This document shows positions 44,639-53,073 of a stretch of 64,000 nucleotides of DNA, piece by piece. Made by a program: the position numbers and the translations under genes. Source of the stretch: Oscillospiraceae bacterium (GTDB lineage: Bacteria > Bacillota > Clostridia > Oscillospirales > Ruminococcaceae); NCBI GenBank assembly GCA_017848055.1, contig JAGALZ010000010.1:1-64000 (forward strand). The letters are read 5' to 3'. The notes beneath the pieces are model-generated. The model was not told the origin of the DNA and searched no databases. It saw only the letters and a program-made list of their open reading frames with translations. Position 1 is the stretch's first letter. Each line of letters opens with the position of its first letter.

Positions 44639-45313
44639 ATGTACTTAGCACTTTTTGAATCGGGAAATCCCGTAGGTAGTATCCTGAAAATTGTTGTTTT
44701 CGCATTTGTGGCATCGTATATTCTCAGACTTGTTATAGTAGCCGTGAGATTTGGTAGTATGTGGATATCTGACAAAGAAGGCTTCAACAGGTATATAACC
44801 GAGAATGATATAAACGCATTAAAGATATTAAATCCGTTTTCCAATACGCTTTTTTTAGACAAGAATACTTCTGACGAAAACGAGCAGGACAGCGAGAATA
44901 AGAAGGTCCTCTGCAAGGCAACCGCTAAGGTCATCGGCAAAGAGGAAATCAAATCCTATAGCACCGACGAAGAGGGCAGACCTACAACAGCGATAAGCTA
45001 TCAGCTCAAGGTCAAGTTCTATGTCGGAAACTCAGCCGCAACCGCCTATGTAGGATGCGATACATACGACGATAACGTCGAGATTTATTACAACAAGGAT
45101 GACCACAGCGAGGTGTACCTCACCTCTGACGAGAGATTTAAAACCGGTTTTACAATGGCAGACTTTACCATCGAGGGGCTGAGAAACGCCAAGAATAAGG
45201 CAGCGGACAAGATTCTCAGTGCCGCTCAGAAGAACATAGTGCTGAATATCCTTCTGACTCTTGCAATGGTGGCAATTGTAGTTCTCGCAAGTAAGCTTAA
45301 CAATGCTCTGTAA
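44639..45313 (+). CDS. Hypothetical membrane protein with two terminal helices
   Basis: A 224-residue protein. A hydrophobic helix lies at about residues 15-38 (ILKIVVFAFVASYILRLVIV) and another at the C-terminus (NIVLNILLTLAMVAIVVLAS). Between them is a soluble domain of about 160 residues with an acidic linker (DKNTSDENEQDSENKK) and beta-strand segments (CKATAKVIGKEEIKSY, TTAISYQLKVKFYV). The domain pattern recalls DUF3592-like membrane proteins, but the match is weak. It has a good SD (AAAGGAGGAGACT). It sits between pgk and tpiA with no evident role in glycolysis. Confidence 0.7.
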   Translation: MYLALFESGNPVGSILKIVVFAFVASYILRLVIVAVRFGSMWISDKEGFNRYITENDINALKILNPFSNTLFLDKNTSDENEQDSENKKVLCKATAKVIGKEEIKSYSTDEEGRPTTAISYQLKVKFYVGNSAATAYVGCDTYDDNVEIYYNKDDHSEVYLTSDERFKTGFTMADFTIEGLRNAKNKAADKILSAAQKNIVLNILLTLAMVAIVVLASKLNNAL

Positions 45314-45315
45314 CA

Positions 45316-45344
45316 TTGACAAAGCATTAACATTGTGGTAGAAT
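45316..45344 (+). promoter_or_regulatory. Promoter of tpiA
   Basis: TTGACA (45316-45321), a 17-base spacer and TAGAAT (45339-45344). It lies directly after the stop of the membrane-protein gene. Confidence 0.8.
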
Positions 45345-45406
45345 ATATATGGCTTAAAAGCCGAAAATTTAGGTAATAATATTTTTATAAAAGGAGCTAA
45401 TGTAAA

Positions 45407-46183
45407 ATGAACAAGTCAGTAAGAAAGGCAATCATTGCCGGCAACTGGAAGATGAACAAGACAAGACCTGAGGCTAAGGAGCTTTTAGAAGCAATCAAGC
45501 CGCTCGTTGCAAATGCAGAGGGTAACGTTGAGGTTATCGCTTGCGTACCTTACACAAACCTCGAGACAGCTGTAAACACAGTTGCAGGTTCTAATGTAAA
45601 GATTGGTGCAGAGAACGTTCACTTTGAAAAGAGCGGTGCTTTCACAGGCGAAATCTCTGCTGATATGCTCACAGAAATCGGCGTTGAGTACGTTGTTATC
45701 GGACACAGCGAAAGAAGACAGTACTTCGGCGAAACAGATGAAACAGTAAACAAGAGAACAAAGGCAGCTCTCGCAGGCGGACTCAAGCCAATCGTTTGTG
45801 TTGGCGAGCTTCTCTGGGAGAGAGAAACAGGCATCACAGAGGAAGTTATTGCAAGACAGATTAAGCTTGACCTCTACGATGTATCCGCTGAGGATGTTAA
45901 GAAGGTAGTTATCGCTTACGAGCCAGTATGGGCTATCGGCACAGGCAAGACTGCTACTGCTGACCAGGCTGAAGAGGTTTGTGCATTTATCAGAGCTACA
46001 CTTGCTAAGCTTTATGACGATGCAACAGCTCAGGCTGTTACAATTCAGTACGGCGGTTCTATGAACGCTGCAAACGCTGCTGAGCTTCTCTCCAAGGAGA
46101 ATGTTGACGGCGGTCTTATCGGCGGTGCTTCACTCAAGGCTGCAGACTTCAACACAATCGTTCAGGCTGCTATCAACGGCTAG
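45407..46183 (+). CDS. tpiA: Triosephosphate isomerase
   Basis: It interconverts dihydroxyacetone phosphate and glyceraldehyde-3-phosphate. The 258 residues form a TIM barrel. The substrate Lys is in IAGNWKMNKT, the catalytic His in VIGHSERRQYF, and the catalytic Glu and flexible loop in AYEPVWAIGTGKTA. The phosphate-binding end is IQYGGSMN and GGLIGGASL. The ATG follows AAAGGAGCTAATGTAAA. Codon bias is strong. It ends with TAG. Confidence 0.97.
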   Translation: MNKSVRKAIIAGNWKMNKTRPEAKELLEAIKPLVANAEGNVEVIACVPYTNLETAVNTVAGSNVKIGAENVHFEKSGAFTGEISADMLTEIGVEYVVIGHSERRQYFGETDETVNKRTKAALAGGLKPIVCVGELLWERETGITEEVIARQIKLDLYDVSAEDVKKVVIAYEPVWAIGTGKTATADQAEEVCAFIRATLAKLYDDATAQAVTIQYGGSMNAANAAELLSKENVDGGLIGGASLKAADFNTIVQAAING

Positions 46184-46522
46184 AAGCGTGACGCTTCACC
46201 CGTTGTGACCCCCGCATAAGTATCCGATTATTCACGTGTCCGATGCTCCCTGTAGGGGGCGGATGCGTTTTGAAAATCAAACATATAAACTAGCGCAATG
46301 GTCATTTGTGCCAGTGGCGTTTGTGCCTCCGATAGGCTTGCTATCAAGGAAAAATGTCTGTCGGCACGTTAAAACGAACTGATAGAATTATATTGATGGG
46401 CGTATTGCGTCGATTAGATTATCGAGAGTTTGCAAATCTCTGCGGTCGGAGAAATTTCGAATAATGGCGGATGCGCTGTTGACAATCGGGCATTGAATCA
46501 AAACTTTGAAAGGAAAATAAAA
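46184..46522 (+). other. 339-base intergenic region between tpiA and gpmI
   Basis: It contains a short GAAGCG-TGA-CGCTTC hairpin at the tpiA stop without a T-run, a GCTCCC-TGTA-GGGGGC hairpin near 46245, and an isolated TTGACA (46479-46484) lacking a good -10. No open frame with an SD is seen. It is unusually long for this compact block and I cannot explain it. Confidence 0.4.
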
Positions 46523-48043
46523 ATGGCAAAGAAACCAGTTGCACTTATCATTATGGACGGCTTTGGCTACAACCACTCAAGCTACGGAAACGCAATCCGT
46601 GCAGCCAAGACACCAAACCTTGATAAGCTTTTAGCAAATTATCCGCACACACTTATTGGTGCAAGCGGAATGGACGTAGGACTTCCTGACGGCCAGATGG
46701 GTAACTCCGAAGTAGGACACACCAACATCGGCGCAGGCAGAATTGTCTACCAGGAGCTTACAAGAATCACAAAGTCAATCAGAGAAGGCGATTTCTTTGA
46801 GAAGGAAGCATTCGTAAACGCAGTAGAAAACTGCAAGAAGAACGATTCCGCACTCCACCTCTTCGGACTCCTCTCCGACGGCGGTGTTCACTCACATAAC
46901 CGTCACCTCTACGGTCTTTTAGAGCTTGCCAAGAAGGCAGGACTCAAGAAGGTATACGTTCACTGCTTTATGGACGGCAGAGACGTTGCACCAACAAGCG
47001 GTATCGACTTTGTTGATGAGCTTGAAGACAAGATGAAGACAATCGGCGTAGGTAAGATTGCATCCGTAATGGGCAGATACTACGCAATGGACAGAGATAA
47101 TCGCTGGGAGAGAGTACAGAAGGCTTATGCTGCTATGGTATACGGCGAGGGCATGGAAGCTCAGACAGCACACGATGCTATCAAGGCTTCCTATAACGCA
47201 GACGTAACAGATGAGTTCGTAGCTCCTACAGTTATTGATAAGGAAGGCACAATCGGCGAAGGCGACAGCGTTATCTTCTTTAACTTCCGTCCTGACCGTG
47301 CAAGAGAAATCACACGTACATTCGTAGACGACGATTTCAAGGGCTTCGAGAGAAGAAACGGCAGATTCAATCTCTACTATGTATGTATGACTCAGTACGA
47401 CGTTACAATGCCTAACGTTGAGGTTGCATTCAAGCCTGAAGGACTTACAAATACCCTCGGTGAGTACATCTCCAAGCAGGGTCTCACACAGCTTAGAATC
47501 GCTGAAACAGAAAAGTATGCTCACGTTACATTCTTCTTCAACGGCGGTGTTGAAGCTCCGTTTGAGAACGAAGACAGAGCACTTATCGATTCACCTAAGG
47601 TTGCAACATACGACCTTCAGCCTGAAATGAGTGCATACCCTGTATGCGACGAGGTTGTAAAGAGAATCGAGTCTGATAAGTATGACGTTATTATCTTAAA
47701 CTACGCAAACTGCGATATGGTAGGACACACAGGTGTGTTCGACGCAGCAGTTAAGGCAGTAGAGGCAGTTGACGAGTGTATGGGCAGAACAGTTGACGCA
47801 GTTCTCGCAAAGGGCGGCGTTGCTCTTATCACTGCTGACCACGGTAACGCAGATAAGATGTATGAGGAGGACGGTTCACCGTTCACAGCTCATACAACTA
47901 ACCTCGTTCCTCTCATCATTGCAGGTGCAGGTGAGGTTGCACTCCGTGAAGGCGGCGTGCTCGCAGACCTCTCACCAACAATCTTAAAGCTCTTAGAGCT
48001 TCCACAGCCTGAAGAGATGACAGGTAAGTCTATCATCAAGTAA
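46523..48043 (+). CDS. gpmI: 2,3-bisphosphoglycerate-independent phosphoglycerate mutase
   Basis: A cofactor-independent, metal-dependent mutase (3-phosphoglycerate to 2-phosphoglycerate) of 506 residues. It belongs to the alkaline phosphatase superfamily. Metal site and catalytic Ser: [16 protein letters not shown] and [16 protein letters not shown]. The substrate domain has [28 protein letters not shown] and [14 protein letters not shown]. The late metal ligands are [12 protein letters not shown] and [11 protein letters not shown]. The ATG at 46523 follows GAAAGGAAAATAAAA; the longer open frame has no SD. It completes the pgk/tpiA/gpmI block. Confidence 0.97.
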   Translation: MAKKPVALIIMDGFGYNHSSYGNAIRAAKTPNLDKLLANYPHTLIGASGMDVGLPDGQMGNSEVGHTNIGAGRIVYQELTRITKSIREGDFFEKEAFVNAVENCKKNDSALHLFGLLSDGGVHSHNRHLYGLLELAKKAGLKKVYVHCFMDGRDVAPTSGIDFVDELEDKMKTIGVGKIASVMGRYYAMDRDNRWERVQKAYAAMVYGEGMEAQTAHDAIKASYNADVTDEFVAPTVIDKEGTIGEGDSVIFFNFRPDRAREITRTFVDDDFKGFERRNGRFNLYYVCMTQYDVTMPNVEVAFKPEGLTNTLGEYISKQGLTQLRIAETEKYAHVTFFFNGGVEAPFENEDRALIDSPKVATYDLQPEMSAYPVCDEVVKRIESDKYDVIILNYANCDMVGHTGVFDAAVKAVEAVDECMGRTVDAVLAKGGVALITADHGNADKMYEEDGSPFTAHTTNLVPLIIAGAGEVALREGGVLADLSPTILKLLELPQPEEMTGKSIIK

Positions 48044-48052
48044 TAGTTTGTT

Positions 48053-48094
48053 ACGGCTCCGATTTTGTGTAAAACGCAGAATCGGAGCTTTTGC
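48053..48094 (+). terminator. Terminator of gpmI
   Basis: GGCTCCGATTTTG pairs with AGAATCGGAGC, followed by TTTTGC. Confidence 0.8.
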
Positions 48095-48096
48095 TA

Positions 48097-48125
48097 TTGT
48101 AATGTGTAGAAAATAGTGGTATAAT
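48097..48125 (+). promoter_or_regulatory. Promoter of the glycine riboswitch transcript
   Basis: TTGTAA (48097-48102), a 17-base spacer and TATAAT (48120-48125). It overlaps the tail of the gpmI terminator and precedes the riboswitch. Confidence 0.7.
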
Positions 48126-48144
48126 GATGAGGTGAAAAAACAAT

Positions 48145-48400
48145 AAGATGCTAGTTGAAGTGGCCAGGAAAGGCAACAATGCCGCCGACGGAGTAACGCT
48201 CTCAGGTAAACAGACTGCCCACAGATAGCACTCCGGAGAAGTCCTGTAAAACGGATGCCGAAGGTGCAAGGCGGTGTGTTTCCGCTAAAACTCTCAGGCA
48301 AAAGGACGGAGGTAGATGGTAAGCCTAGGGAAGTATGCTGCCCTTGGTTACAGCTACGCTTGTTCGGAGTCGGATGTTGAATCCGGCTTTTTTGTTTGTA
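48145..48400 (+). promoter_or_regulatory. Tandem glycine riboswitch with terminator platform
   Basis: The second aptamer (about 48226-48313) has the conserved glycine core: ATGCCGAAGGTGCAAGGC and CTCTCAGGCAAAAGGAC. A first, more divergent aptamer (about 48160-48222) shows GCCGCCGACGGAGTAACG and CTCTCAGGTAAACAGAC. The expression platform ends with AGTCGGAT (48368-48375) pairing with ATCCGGCT (48381-48388) and a run of six T. It controls the AGCS symporter gene 21 bases later. Whether glycine turns the gene on or off cannot be read without folding; symporter-linked switches have been reported as off switches. Confidence 0.92.
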
Positions 48401-48420
48401 AATGTAATGGAGGAATTTCA

Positions 48421-49932
48421 ATGTTTGACAAAATCGTAAGTGTTATTGAAAAGGTCAATACCTTCCTCAATAACATTGTTTGGGGATGGCCTGTTATCAT
48501 CCTCATTCTCGGTACAGGACTTCTTCTCTCAATTAGAACGGGTTTTCTGCAGCTGAGAAAGTTTGGTACATCTCTTAACACAACTATCATTCCGACCTTA
48601 AAAAGCCTCGGTAAGCAGAAGAAGGAGGACAAGGACGCTCAGTCTGTTTCCCAGTTTGAAGCATTTTCTGCTGCGATTTCAGGTACGGTAGGTACTGGAA
48701 ATATCATCGGCGTAGTTTCAGCAATTCTTACAGGTGGCCCGGGTGCGGTTCTGTGGATGTGGATATCTGCATTTTTCGGTATGGTTACAAACTATGCTGA
48801 AAATGTCCTCGGCCTTTATTTCCGTAAAAAGGATAAGGAGGGCAACTTTTCAGGCGGGCCGTTCTACTACATCTACTACGGTCTTAAGTGGAAGTGGCTC
48901 GCTTACTTAGCAAGCGTTTTCACAGTGCTCGCTGCTATCGGTATGAGCGGAGTCCAGACAAATAAGATTTCAGGAACTGTTTCAGATGCTCTCTCAAAGG
49001 CATTTTCCTTCGAGAATATGACTGCCGTTAAGCTGATTATCGGCTTTATCGTGGCTGTTGTAGCCGCACTCATCATCATCGGTGGTATAAAGAGAATCGG
49101 CAAGGTAGCTTCAATGCTCGTTCCGTTTATGTCGCTTGCTTTTATTGCGATGGCTCTTATAGTTATCATTATGAACGTTACAGCAATTCCTAGTGCTTTT
49201 GAACTCATCTTTGATAACGCCTTCAACTTCAAGGCAGCAGGCGGCGGTATCTGTGGATATGCCTTCGCAACAGTAATCAAGAAGGGTATGGCAAGGGGCG
49301 TGTTCTCCAATGAAGCAGGACTCGGCTCATCTGTTATCGCACACTCTGCTTCCGAAACAAGAGAACCGGTAAAGCAGGGACTGTGGGGTGTGTTCGAGGT
49401 GTTCTTCGATACATTCATTATCTGTACTCTCACAGCTCTTATGATGCTTACTTCTGTTGACATAACCGCATTCACCGGCACGGAAAACGACACCGCAACC
49501 TCACTCTCACTCTTCTCGGATAACTTCGGCACATTCGGTACGGTTGTGTTCTCGGTTATCCTTCCGCTCTTTGCGTTTACAACTATTCTTGCATGGAGCT
49601 ACTACGGCGAAAAGGCAACAGAATTCTGCTTCGGAGCTTTCGGCGAAAAGGGAAGCAAAATCGCTGTTTTGGTGTTCAAGGTTGCATATATCCTTCTTAT
49701 CGTTGCATCAGCAGTCATCGAAAGCGAGCTCGTATGGTCAATTTCCGATACCTGCAACGGACTTATGGCAATCCCTAACCTTATCTGCGTTGTCGCCCTC
49801 AGCGGACTAGTAACCAAGATTACCAAAAACTACTTTGACCGTAAAAAGGGCAAGAATGTTGAGCCAATGCTCTCAGCTTACGACGACCTCAACGAGGAAT
49901 TCAAACAGTATATTAAAGAGAATAGCGACTAG
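48421..49932 (+). CDS. Alanine/glycine:cation symporter (AGCS family)
   Basis: A sodium-coupled amino-acid symporter of 503 residues with about 11 membrane helices. AGCS motifs include ISGTVGTGNIIGVVSAILTG, GGPGAVLWMWISAFFGM, and the FSNEAGLGSSVIAHSASETR loop, followed by GLWGVFEVFFDTFIICT. The upstream glycine riboswitch points to glycine as a main substrate or signal. The ATG at 48421 follows GGAGGAATTTCA; the longer open frame lies inside the riboswitch and is rejected. It ends with TAG and a strong terminator. Confidence 0.95.
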   Translation: MFDKIVSVIEKVNTFLNNIVWGWPVIILILGTGLLLSIRTGFLQLRKFGTSLNTTIIPTLKSLGKQKKEDKDAQSVSQFEAFSAAISGTVGTGNIIGVVSAILTGGPGAVLWMWISAFFGMVTNYAENVLGLYFRKKDKEGNFSGGPFYYIYYGLKWKWLAYLASVFTVLAAIGMSGVQTNKISGTVSDALSKAFSFENMTAVKLIIGFIVAVVAALIIIGGIKRIGKVASMLVPFMSLAFIAMALIVIIMNVTAIPSAFELIFDNAFNFKAAGGGICGYAFATVIKKGMARGVFSNEAGLGSSVIAHSASETREPVKQGLWGVFEVFFDTFIICTLTALMMLTSVDITAFTGTENDTATSLSLFSDNFGTFGTVVFSVILPLFAFTTILAWSYYGEKATEFCFGAFGEKGSKIAVLVFKVAYILLIVASAVIESELVWSISDTCNGLMAIPNLICVVALSGLVTKITKNYFDRKKGKNVEPMLSAYDDLNEEFKQYIKENSD

Positions 49933-49938
49933 AAAAGT

Positions 49939-49985
49939 TTACGTATCGGGCGTACAGAAAGTGTATCACCCGATACGTTTTTTAT
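49939..49985 (+). terminator. Terminator of the AGCS gene
   Basis: ACGTATCGGG pairs with CCCGATACGT, followed by TTTTTTAT. Confidence 0.9.
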
Positions 49986-49995
49986 AAGAAAAAAG

Positions 49996-50024
49996 TTGCA
50001 TATTTTCACTCTTTGTGCTATAAT
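49996..50024 (+). promoter_or_regulatory. Promoter of a candidate small RNA
   Basis: TTGCAT (49996-50001), a 17-base spacer and a perfect TATAAT (50019-50024). The next protein gene is almost 290 bases away and has its own closer promoter. Confidence 0.75.
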
Positions 50025-50030
50025 TGAACT

Positions 50031-50197
50031 AATAGTCAAAAACGATTACGCAGCATAGTGTTGTCCGTATTGCCCGATGTCGGGAGAAAAGCGAAAATAT
50101 ATAGGTTTTGGGTGCGTTGTCATTGTAATTTTATTGTGCAGAATTTACAAGAAATGCTGTTCAATTTAATAGCAAATGACAATGTTGAATTTTTTTT
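50031..50197 (+). ncRNA. Candidate small RNA upstream of minD
   Basis: A stretch of about 167 bases with no accepted coding frame. It starts at the promoter above and ends in eight T (50190-50197). Near the 3' end, GCGTTGTCATT (50114-50124) can pair over 11 bp with AATGACAATGT (50175-50185), just before the T-run. A smaller GCCCGA-TG-TCGGG hairpin lies near 50078. I do not recognise a known family such as 6S, SRP or RNase P RNA. A long untranslated leader of minD is the alternative. Confidence 0.45.
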
Positions 50198-50208
50198 GGT
50201 TTTTCTCT

Positions 50209-50236
50209 TTGACAATTCGAGAAAATGTGGTAAAAT
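50209..50236 (+). promoter_or_regulatory. Promoter of minD
   Basis: TTGACA (50209-50214), a 16-base spacer and TAAAAT (50231-50236), about 75 bases before the start codon. Confidence 0.65.
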
Positions 50237-50309
50237 ATAATAAGATAGTTATCTCGTAATTTAAGTATTACAGCTATATATAAGTTAACTGAAAGGAGTA
50301 GAAACTTCT

Positions 50310-51050
50310 ATGTCAAAAATTATTGCAGTTACTTCCGGTAAAGGCGGAACAGGTAAGTCCTCAATCAGCGCATGCCTCGGCTATGCACTTGCAAAGCAGG
50401 GTAACAGAACTCTTATCATCGAGCTCGACTTTGGTCTGAGATGTATGGACATTATGCTTGGTATGCAGGGAAATATCCCTTATGACCTGGGCGACGTTCT
50501 CGCAGGTACCTGTGACGTTTATAAGGCAACTACAACTGTAAAGCTTGCTTCAAATCTCAGCGTGCTCTGTGCACCTGCTGACCCGTTTGTTCAGCTTAAG
50601 GCAGAGGATATCGAAAAGATTACCTCTGAAATGAGAAAGTACTTTGAGTATATCATTATCGATACATCTGCTGGTATCAACGGCAGCGTATTTGATATCG
50701 TAACAAACTCTGACCTCATCCTCATTGTTACAACTCCGGACCCTGTATGTGTAAGAGACGCACAGATGATGTCTGACGAGTTCTACAAGAGAGGCAACCA
50801 GAAGCAGAGACTCGTTATCAATAAGGCTAACCCAAGAGTGTTCGAGTATGACTCTATGAGCGACCTTGACTCCATTATCGATACAGTAGGAGTTCAGCTC
50901 CTCGGTGTAATCCCTGAGGACAGCGCTATCCCACTTGCAACAGGTAAGGGCGCACCGCTTTCATCAAGCTCAAGAGGCTTCCTCGCATTCTCCGCAATTT
51001 CAAGAAGAATCAAGGGCGAGCATATTCCAATCCAGATTAACAAGATTTAG
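50310..51050 (+). CDS. minD: MinD/ParA-family ATPase
   Basis: A deviant-Walker-A ATPase of 246 residues. The P-loop is SGKGGTGKSS with both signature lysines (Lys11 and Lys16). LIIELDFGLRCMDIMLGMQG and YIIIDTSAGINGSVFDIV match MinD, as does LVINKANPRVFEYD. MinD positions the division septum by membrane cycling with MinC and MinE. The protein ends soon after the ISRRIKGEHIP segment, where usual MinD proteins carry a further amphipathic membrane-targeting helix. No minC or minE gene is adjacent. The mgsA neighbour is shared with classical clostridial min clusters, which supports MinD over other ParA types. It ends with TAG. Confidence 0.75.
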   Translation: MSKIIAVTSGKGGTGKSSISACLGYALAKQGNRTLIIELDFGLRCMDIMLGMQGNIPYDLGDVLAGTCDVYKATTTVKLASNLSVLCAPADPFVQLKAEDIEKITSEMRKYFEYIIIDTSAGINGSVFDIVTNSDLILIVTTPDPVCVRDAQMMSDEFYKRGNQKQRLVINKANPRVFEYDSMSDLDSIIDTVGVQLLGVIPEDSAIPLATGKGAPLSSSSRGFLAFSAISRRIKGEHIPIQINKI

Positions 51051-51091
51051 TATTAAGCAAAACAATATAGGCGTAAGGAGGAAGATATCCT

Positions 51092-51499
51092 ATGAATATA
51101 GCACTCATCGCCCATGACACAAAAAAGGAACTTATGGTACAGTTCTGTATTGCTTACAGCGGTGTACTGAGCAAGCATAATCTTTGTGCAACAGGCACAA
51201 CCGGTAAGCAGGTATCTGAGGCATCAGGACTTAAAATAAGAAGATATATGAGCGGCTCACAGGGCGGCGGACAGCAGATTTCAGCGAGAATTTCCTGCAA
51301 CGAAATCGACCTTCTGCTTTTCTTCAGAGACCCAATCTCTGCAAAACCGCATGAACCAAACGAAGCAGACCTTTTAAGACTCTGCGACGTACATAATATC
51401 CCTGTTGCAACCAATATCGCAACAGCAGAAGCGCTTATCCACGCTCTCGAAAGAGGCGACCTCGATTGGCGTGACATCGTAAACCCGACAAAGTATTAA
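51092..51499 (+). CDS. mgsA: Methylglyoxal synthase
   Basis: It converts dihydroxyacetone phosphate to methylglyoxal and phosphate, a glycolytic bypass that relieves sugar-phosphate stress. It has 135 residues, a little under the usual size. [17 protein letters not shown] is the N-terminal signature. [11 protein letters not shown] and [14 protein letters not shown] form the phosphate and catalytic region. [20 protein letters not shown] carries the essential Asp and His. The SD is GTAAGGAGGAAGATATCCT. It follows minD by 41 bases and precedes the T-box leader. Confidence 0.95.
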   Translation: MNIALIAHDTKKELMVQFCIAYSGVLSKHNLCATGTTGKQVSEASGLKIRRYMSGSQGGGQQISARISCNEIDLLLFFRDPISAKPHEPNEADLLRLCDVHNIPVATNIATAEALIHALERGDLDWRDIVNPTKY

Positions 51500-51509
51500 T
51501 ATCCAAAAA

Positions 51510-51745
51510 GCTTCGAAGAGGAGAGTAGCTTTCAGATTTCTTCAGAGAGGACGTGGCAGGTGAGAACGTCCGTAATTGAAAAAGCGAAGGACACCTCTGA
51601 GCCGTCTGCTGATAAAGGCAGAACGTTTCGCCTGCGTTAAAGGTATGCTAAGTGGCAGTAAAGGAGAGTTTACTGCAATCAGGGTGGCAACACGATTTTA
51701 AAGGTCGTCCCTCGTATCAAGGGGACGACCTTATTTTTTGTTATA
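51510..51745 (+). promoter_or_regulatory. T-box leader controlling hisS-aspS
   Basis: Stem I includes GGACGT/ACGTCC around GGCAGGTGAGA (51549-51571), and the specifier loop AAGCGAAGGACACCTCTGAG. The specifier site reads GACAC (51590-51594), so GAC (Asp) and CAC (His) overlap. The conserved T-box sequence is AGGGTGGCAACACG (51681-51694). Its TGGC would pair with the GCCA end of a tRNA with discriminator G, as in tRNA-Asp. The terminator AAGGTCGTCCC/GGGGACGACCTT (51701-51732) ends in ATTTTTTG. Uncharged tRNA should favour the antiterminator and allow hisS and aspS expression. Confidence 0.93.
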
Positions 51746-51771
51746 AACTAAGTAAAGAAAGGAAAAATATT

Positions 51772-53073
51772 ATGGCAGTGATTGTTCAAAGACCAAAGGG
51801 AACACAGGACGTAACACCTTCGCAGGTCTATAAATGGCACACCGTTGAAAAAATCGTAAAGGATACAGCCGAGCAGTTTGGCTTTAAGGAAATCAGAATA
51901 CCTACCTTCGAGGATACAGGTCTGTTTGTCCGTTCAGTCGGCGATACAACCGACGTCGTACAGAAGGAAATGTATACAGTTTCTGCAAAGGGCGACGCTA
52001 CATTTACCCTGCGTCCTGAGGGAACAGCAGGTACAATTCGTGCAATGCTCGAAAACGGCGTTATGAATGAGGGCTTCCCGCAGAAGGTGTTCTACATTCT
52101 CTCGTGCTTCAGACACGAAAAGCCGCAGTCAGGAAGATTAAGAGAGTTCCACCAGTTCGGCTGTGAAATGGCAGGCACCGCTTCACCAAACGCCGATGCC
52201 GACGTTATCGCTCTCGCAAAGAGCGTTATCGACAGAGTCGGACTTAAGAATATCGAGCTTAATATCAACTCGATAGGCTGCCCCGAGTGCAGAAAGGAAT
52301 ACCACAAGGCTCTCAAGGCTTACTTTGAAGAAAGTAAGAGCGAGCTTTGCGAAACTTGCCTCGGAAGACTCGATAAGAACCCTATGAGAATTTTAGACTG
52401 TAAGTCACCGATTTGCTCTGAAATCGCTTCAAAAGCACCCGTAATCCTCGACTACCTCTGCGATGACTGTAAGGAGCACTTTGAAGCTCTGCAGGATAAC
52501 CTCACCGCTATGGGTATCGACTTTAAAATAAATCCGAAAATCGTAAGAGGACTCGACTACTATACAAGAACTGTATTTGAGTTTGTCACAACAGATATCG
52601 GTGCTCAGGGTACTGTATGCGGCGGCGGAAGATACGACGGACTCATCGAAACACTCGGCGGACAGAGCGTTCCCGCACTCGGCTTCGGTATGGGACTCGA
52701 AAGACTCATACTTACCATGGAAAAGCAGGGCTGTGAGTTTATGCAGCCTGAAACATGCGATATCTATATCGCAGCTATGGATAAGGAAGCCCAGATTAAA
52801 TGTATGCAGCTCGTCAAGGCTTTGAGAGAAGAAGGTTACCGTGCCGAATATGACCTCGTAGGCAGAGGACTCAAGGCTCAGATGAAGTATGCAGATAAAA
52901 TCGGTGCCAAGTTCTCAATGGTACTCGGAAGCAACGAGCTTGAAGCAATGTCTGCAAAGCTTAAGAATATGAAAACAGGCGAGAGCGTCGATATCACCCT
53001 CGGCGACAGCTTCGTGGACTGCTTCTCCAATGAGCTTATAAGCCTTATGTTTTCAGTTGAGGAAATGCTCTGA
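51772..53073 (+). CDS. hisS: Histidyl-tRNA synthetase
   Basis: A class II aminoacyl-tRNA synthetase of 433 residues that charges tRNA-His. Motif 1 lies near FGFKEIRIPTFEDTGLF. Motif 2 is CFRHEKPQSGRLREFHQFGC. The histidine motifs are RGLDYYTRTVFEF and the GGGRYDGLIETLGG region, and motif 3 is ALGFGMGLERLIL. The anticodon-binding domain follows (CDIYIAAMDKEAQIKCMQLV). The ATG at 51772 follows AAAGAAAGGAAAAATATT; the longer open frame is inside the T-box leader. Its stop overlaps the next gene (TGATG). Confidence 0.97.
   Translation: MAVIVQRPKGTQDVTPSQVYKWHTVEKIVKDTAEQFGFKEIRIPTFEDTGLFVRSVGDTTDVVQKEMYTVSAKGDATFTLRPEGTAGTIRAMLENGVMNEGFPQKVFYILSCFRHEKPQSGRLREFHQFGCEMAGTASPNADADVIALAKSVIDRVGLKNIELNINSIGCPECRKEYHKALKAYFEESKSELCETCLGRLDKNPMRILDCKSPICSEIASKAPVILDYLCDDCKEHFEALQDNLTAMGIDFKINPKIVRGLDYYTRTVFEFVTTDIGAQGTVCGGGRYDGLIETLGGQSVPALGFGMGLERLILTMEKQGCEFMQPETCDIYIAAMDKEAQIKCMQLVKALREEGYRAEYDLVGRGLKAQMKYADKIGAKFSMVLGSNELEAMSAKLKNMKTGESVDITLGDSFVDCFSNELISLMFSVEEML

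Noticed and set aside
46479..46507. TTGACA as a gpmI promoter
   Set aside because: The base run 17 positions later (AACTTT) is a poor -10 and transcription would start inside the SD.
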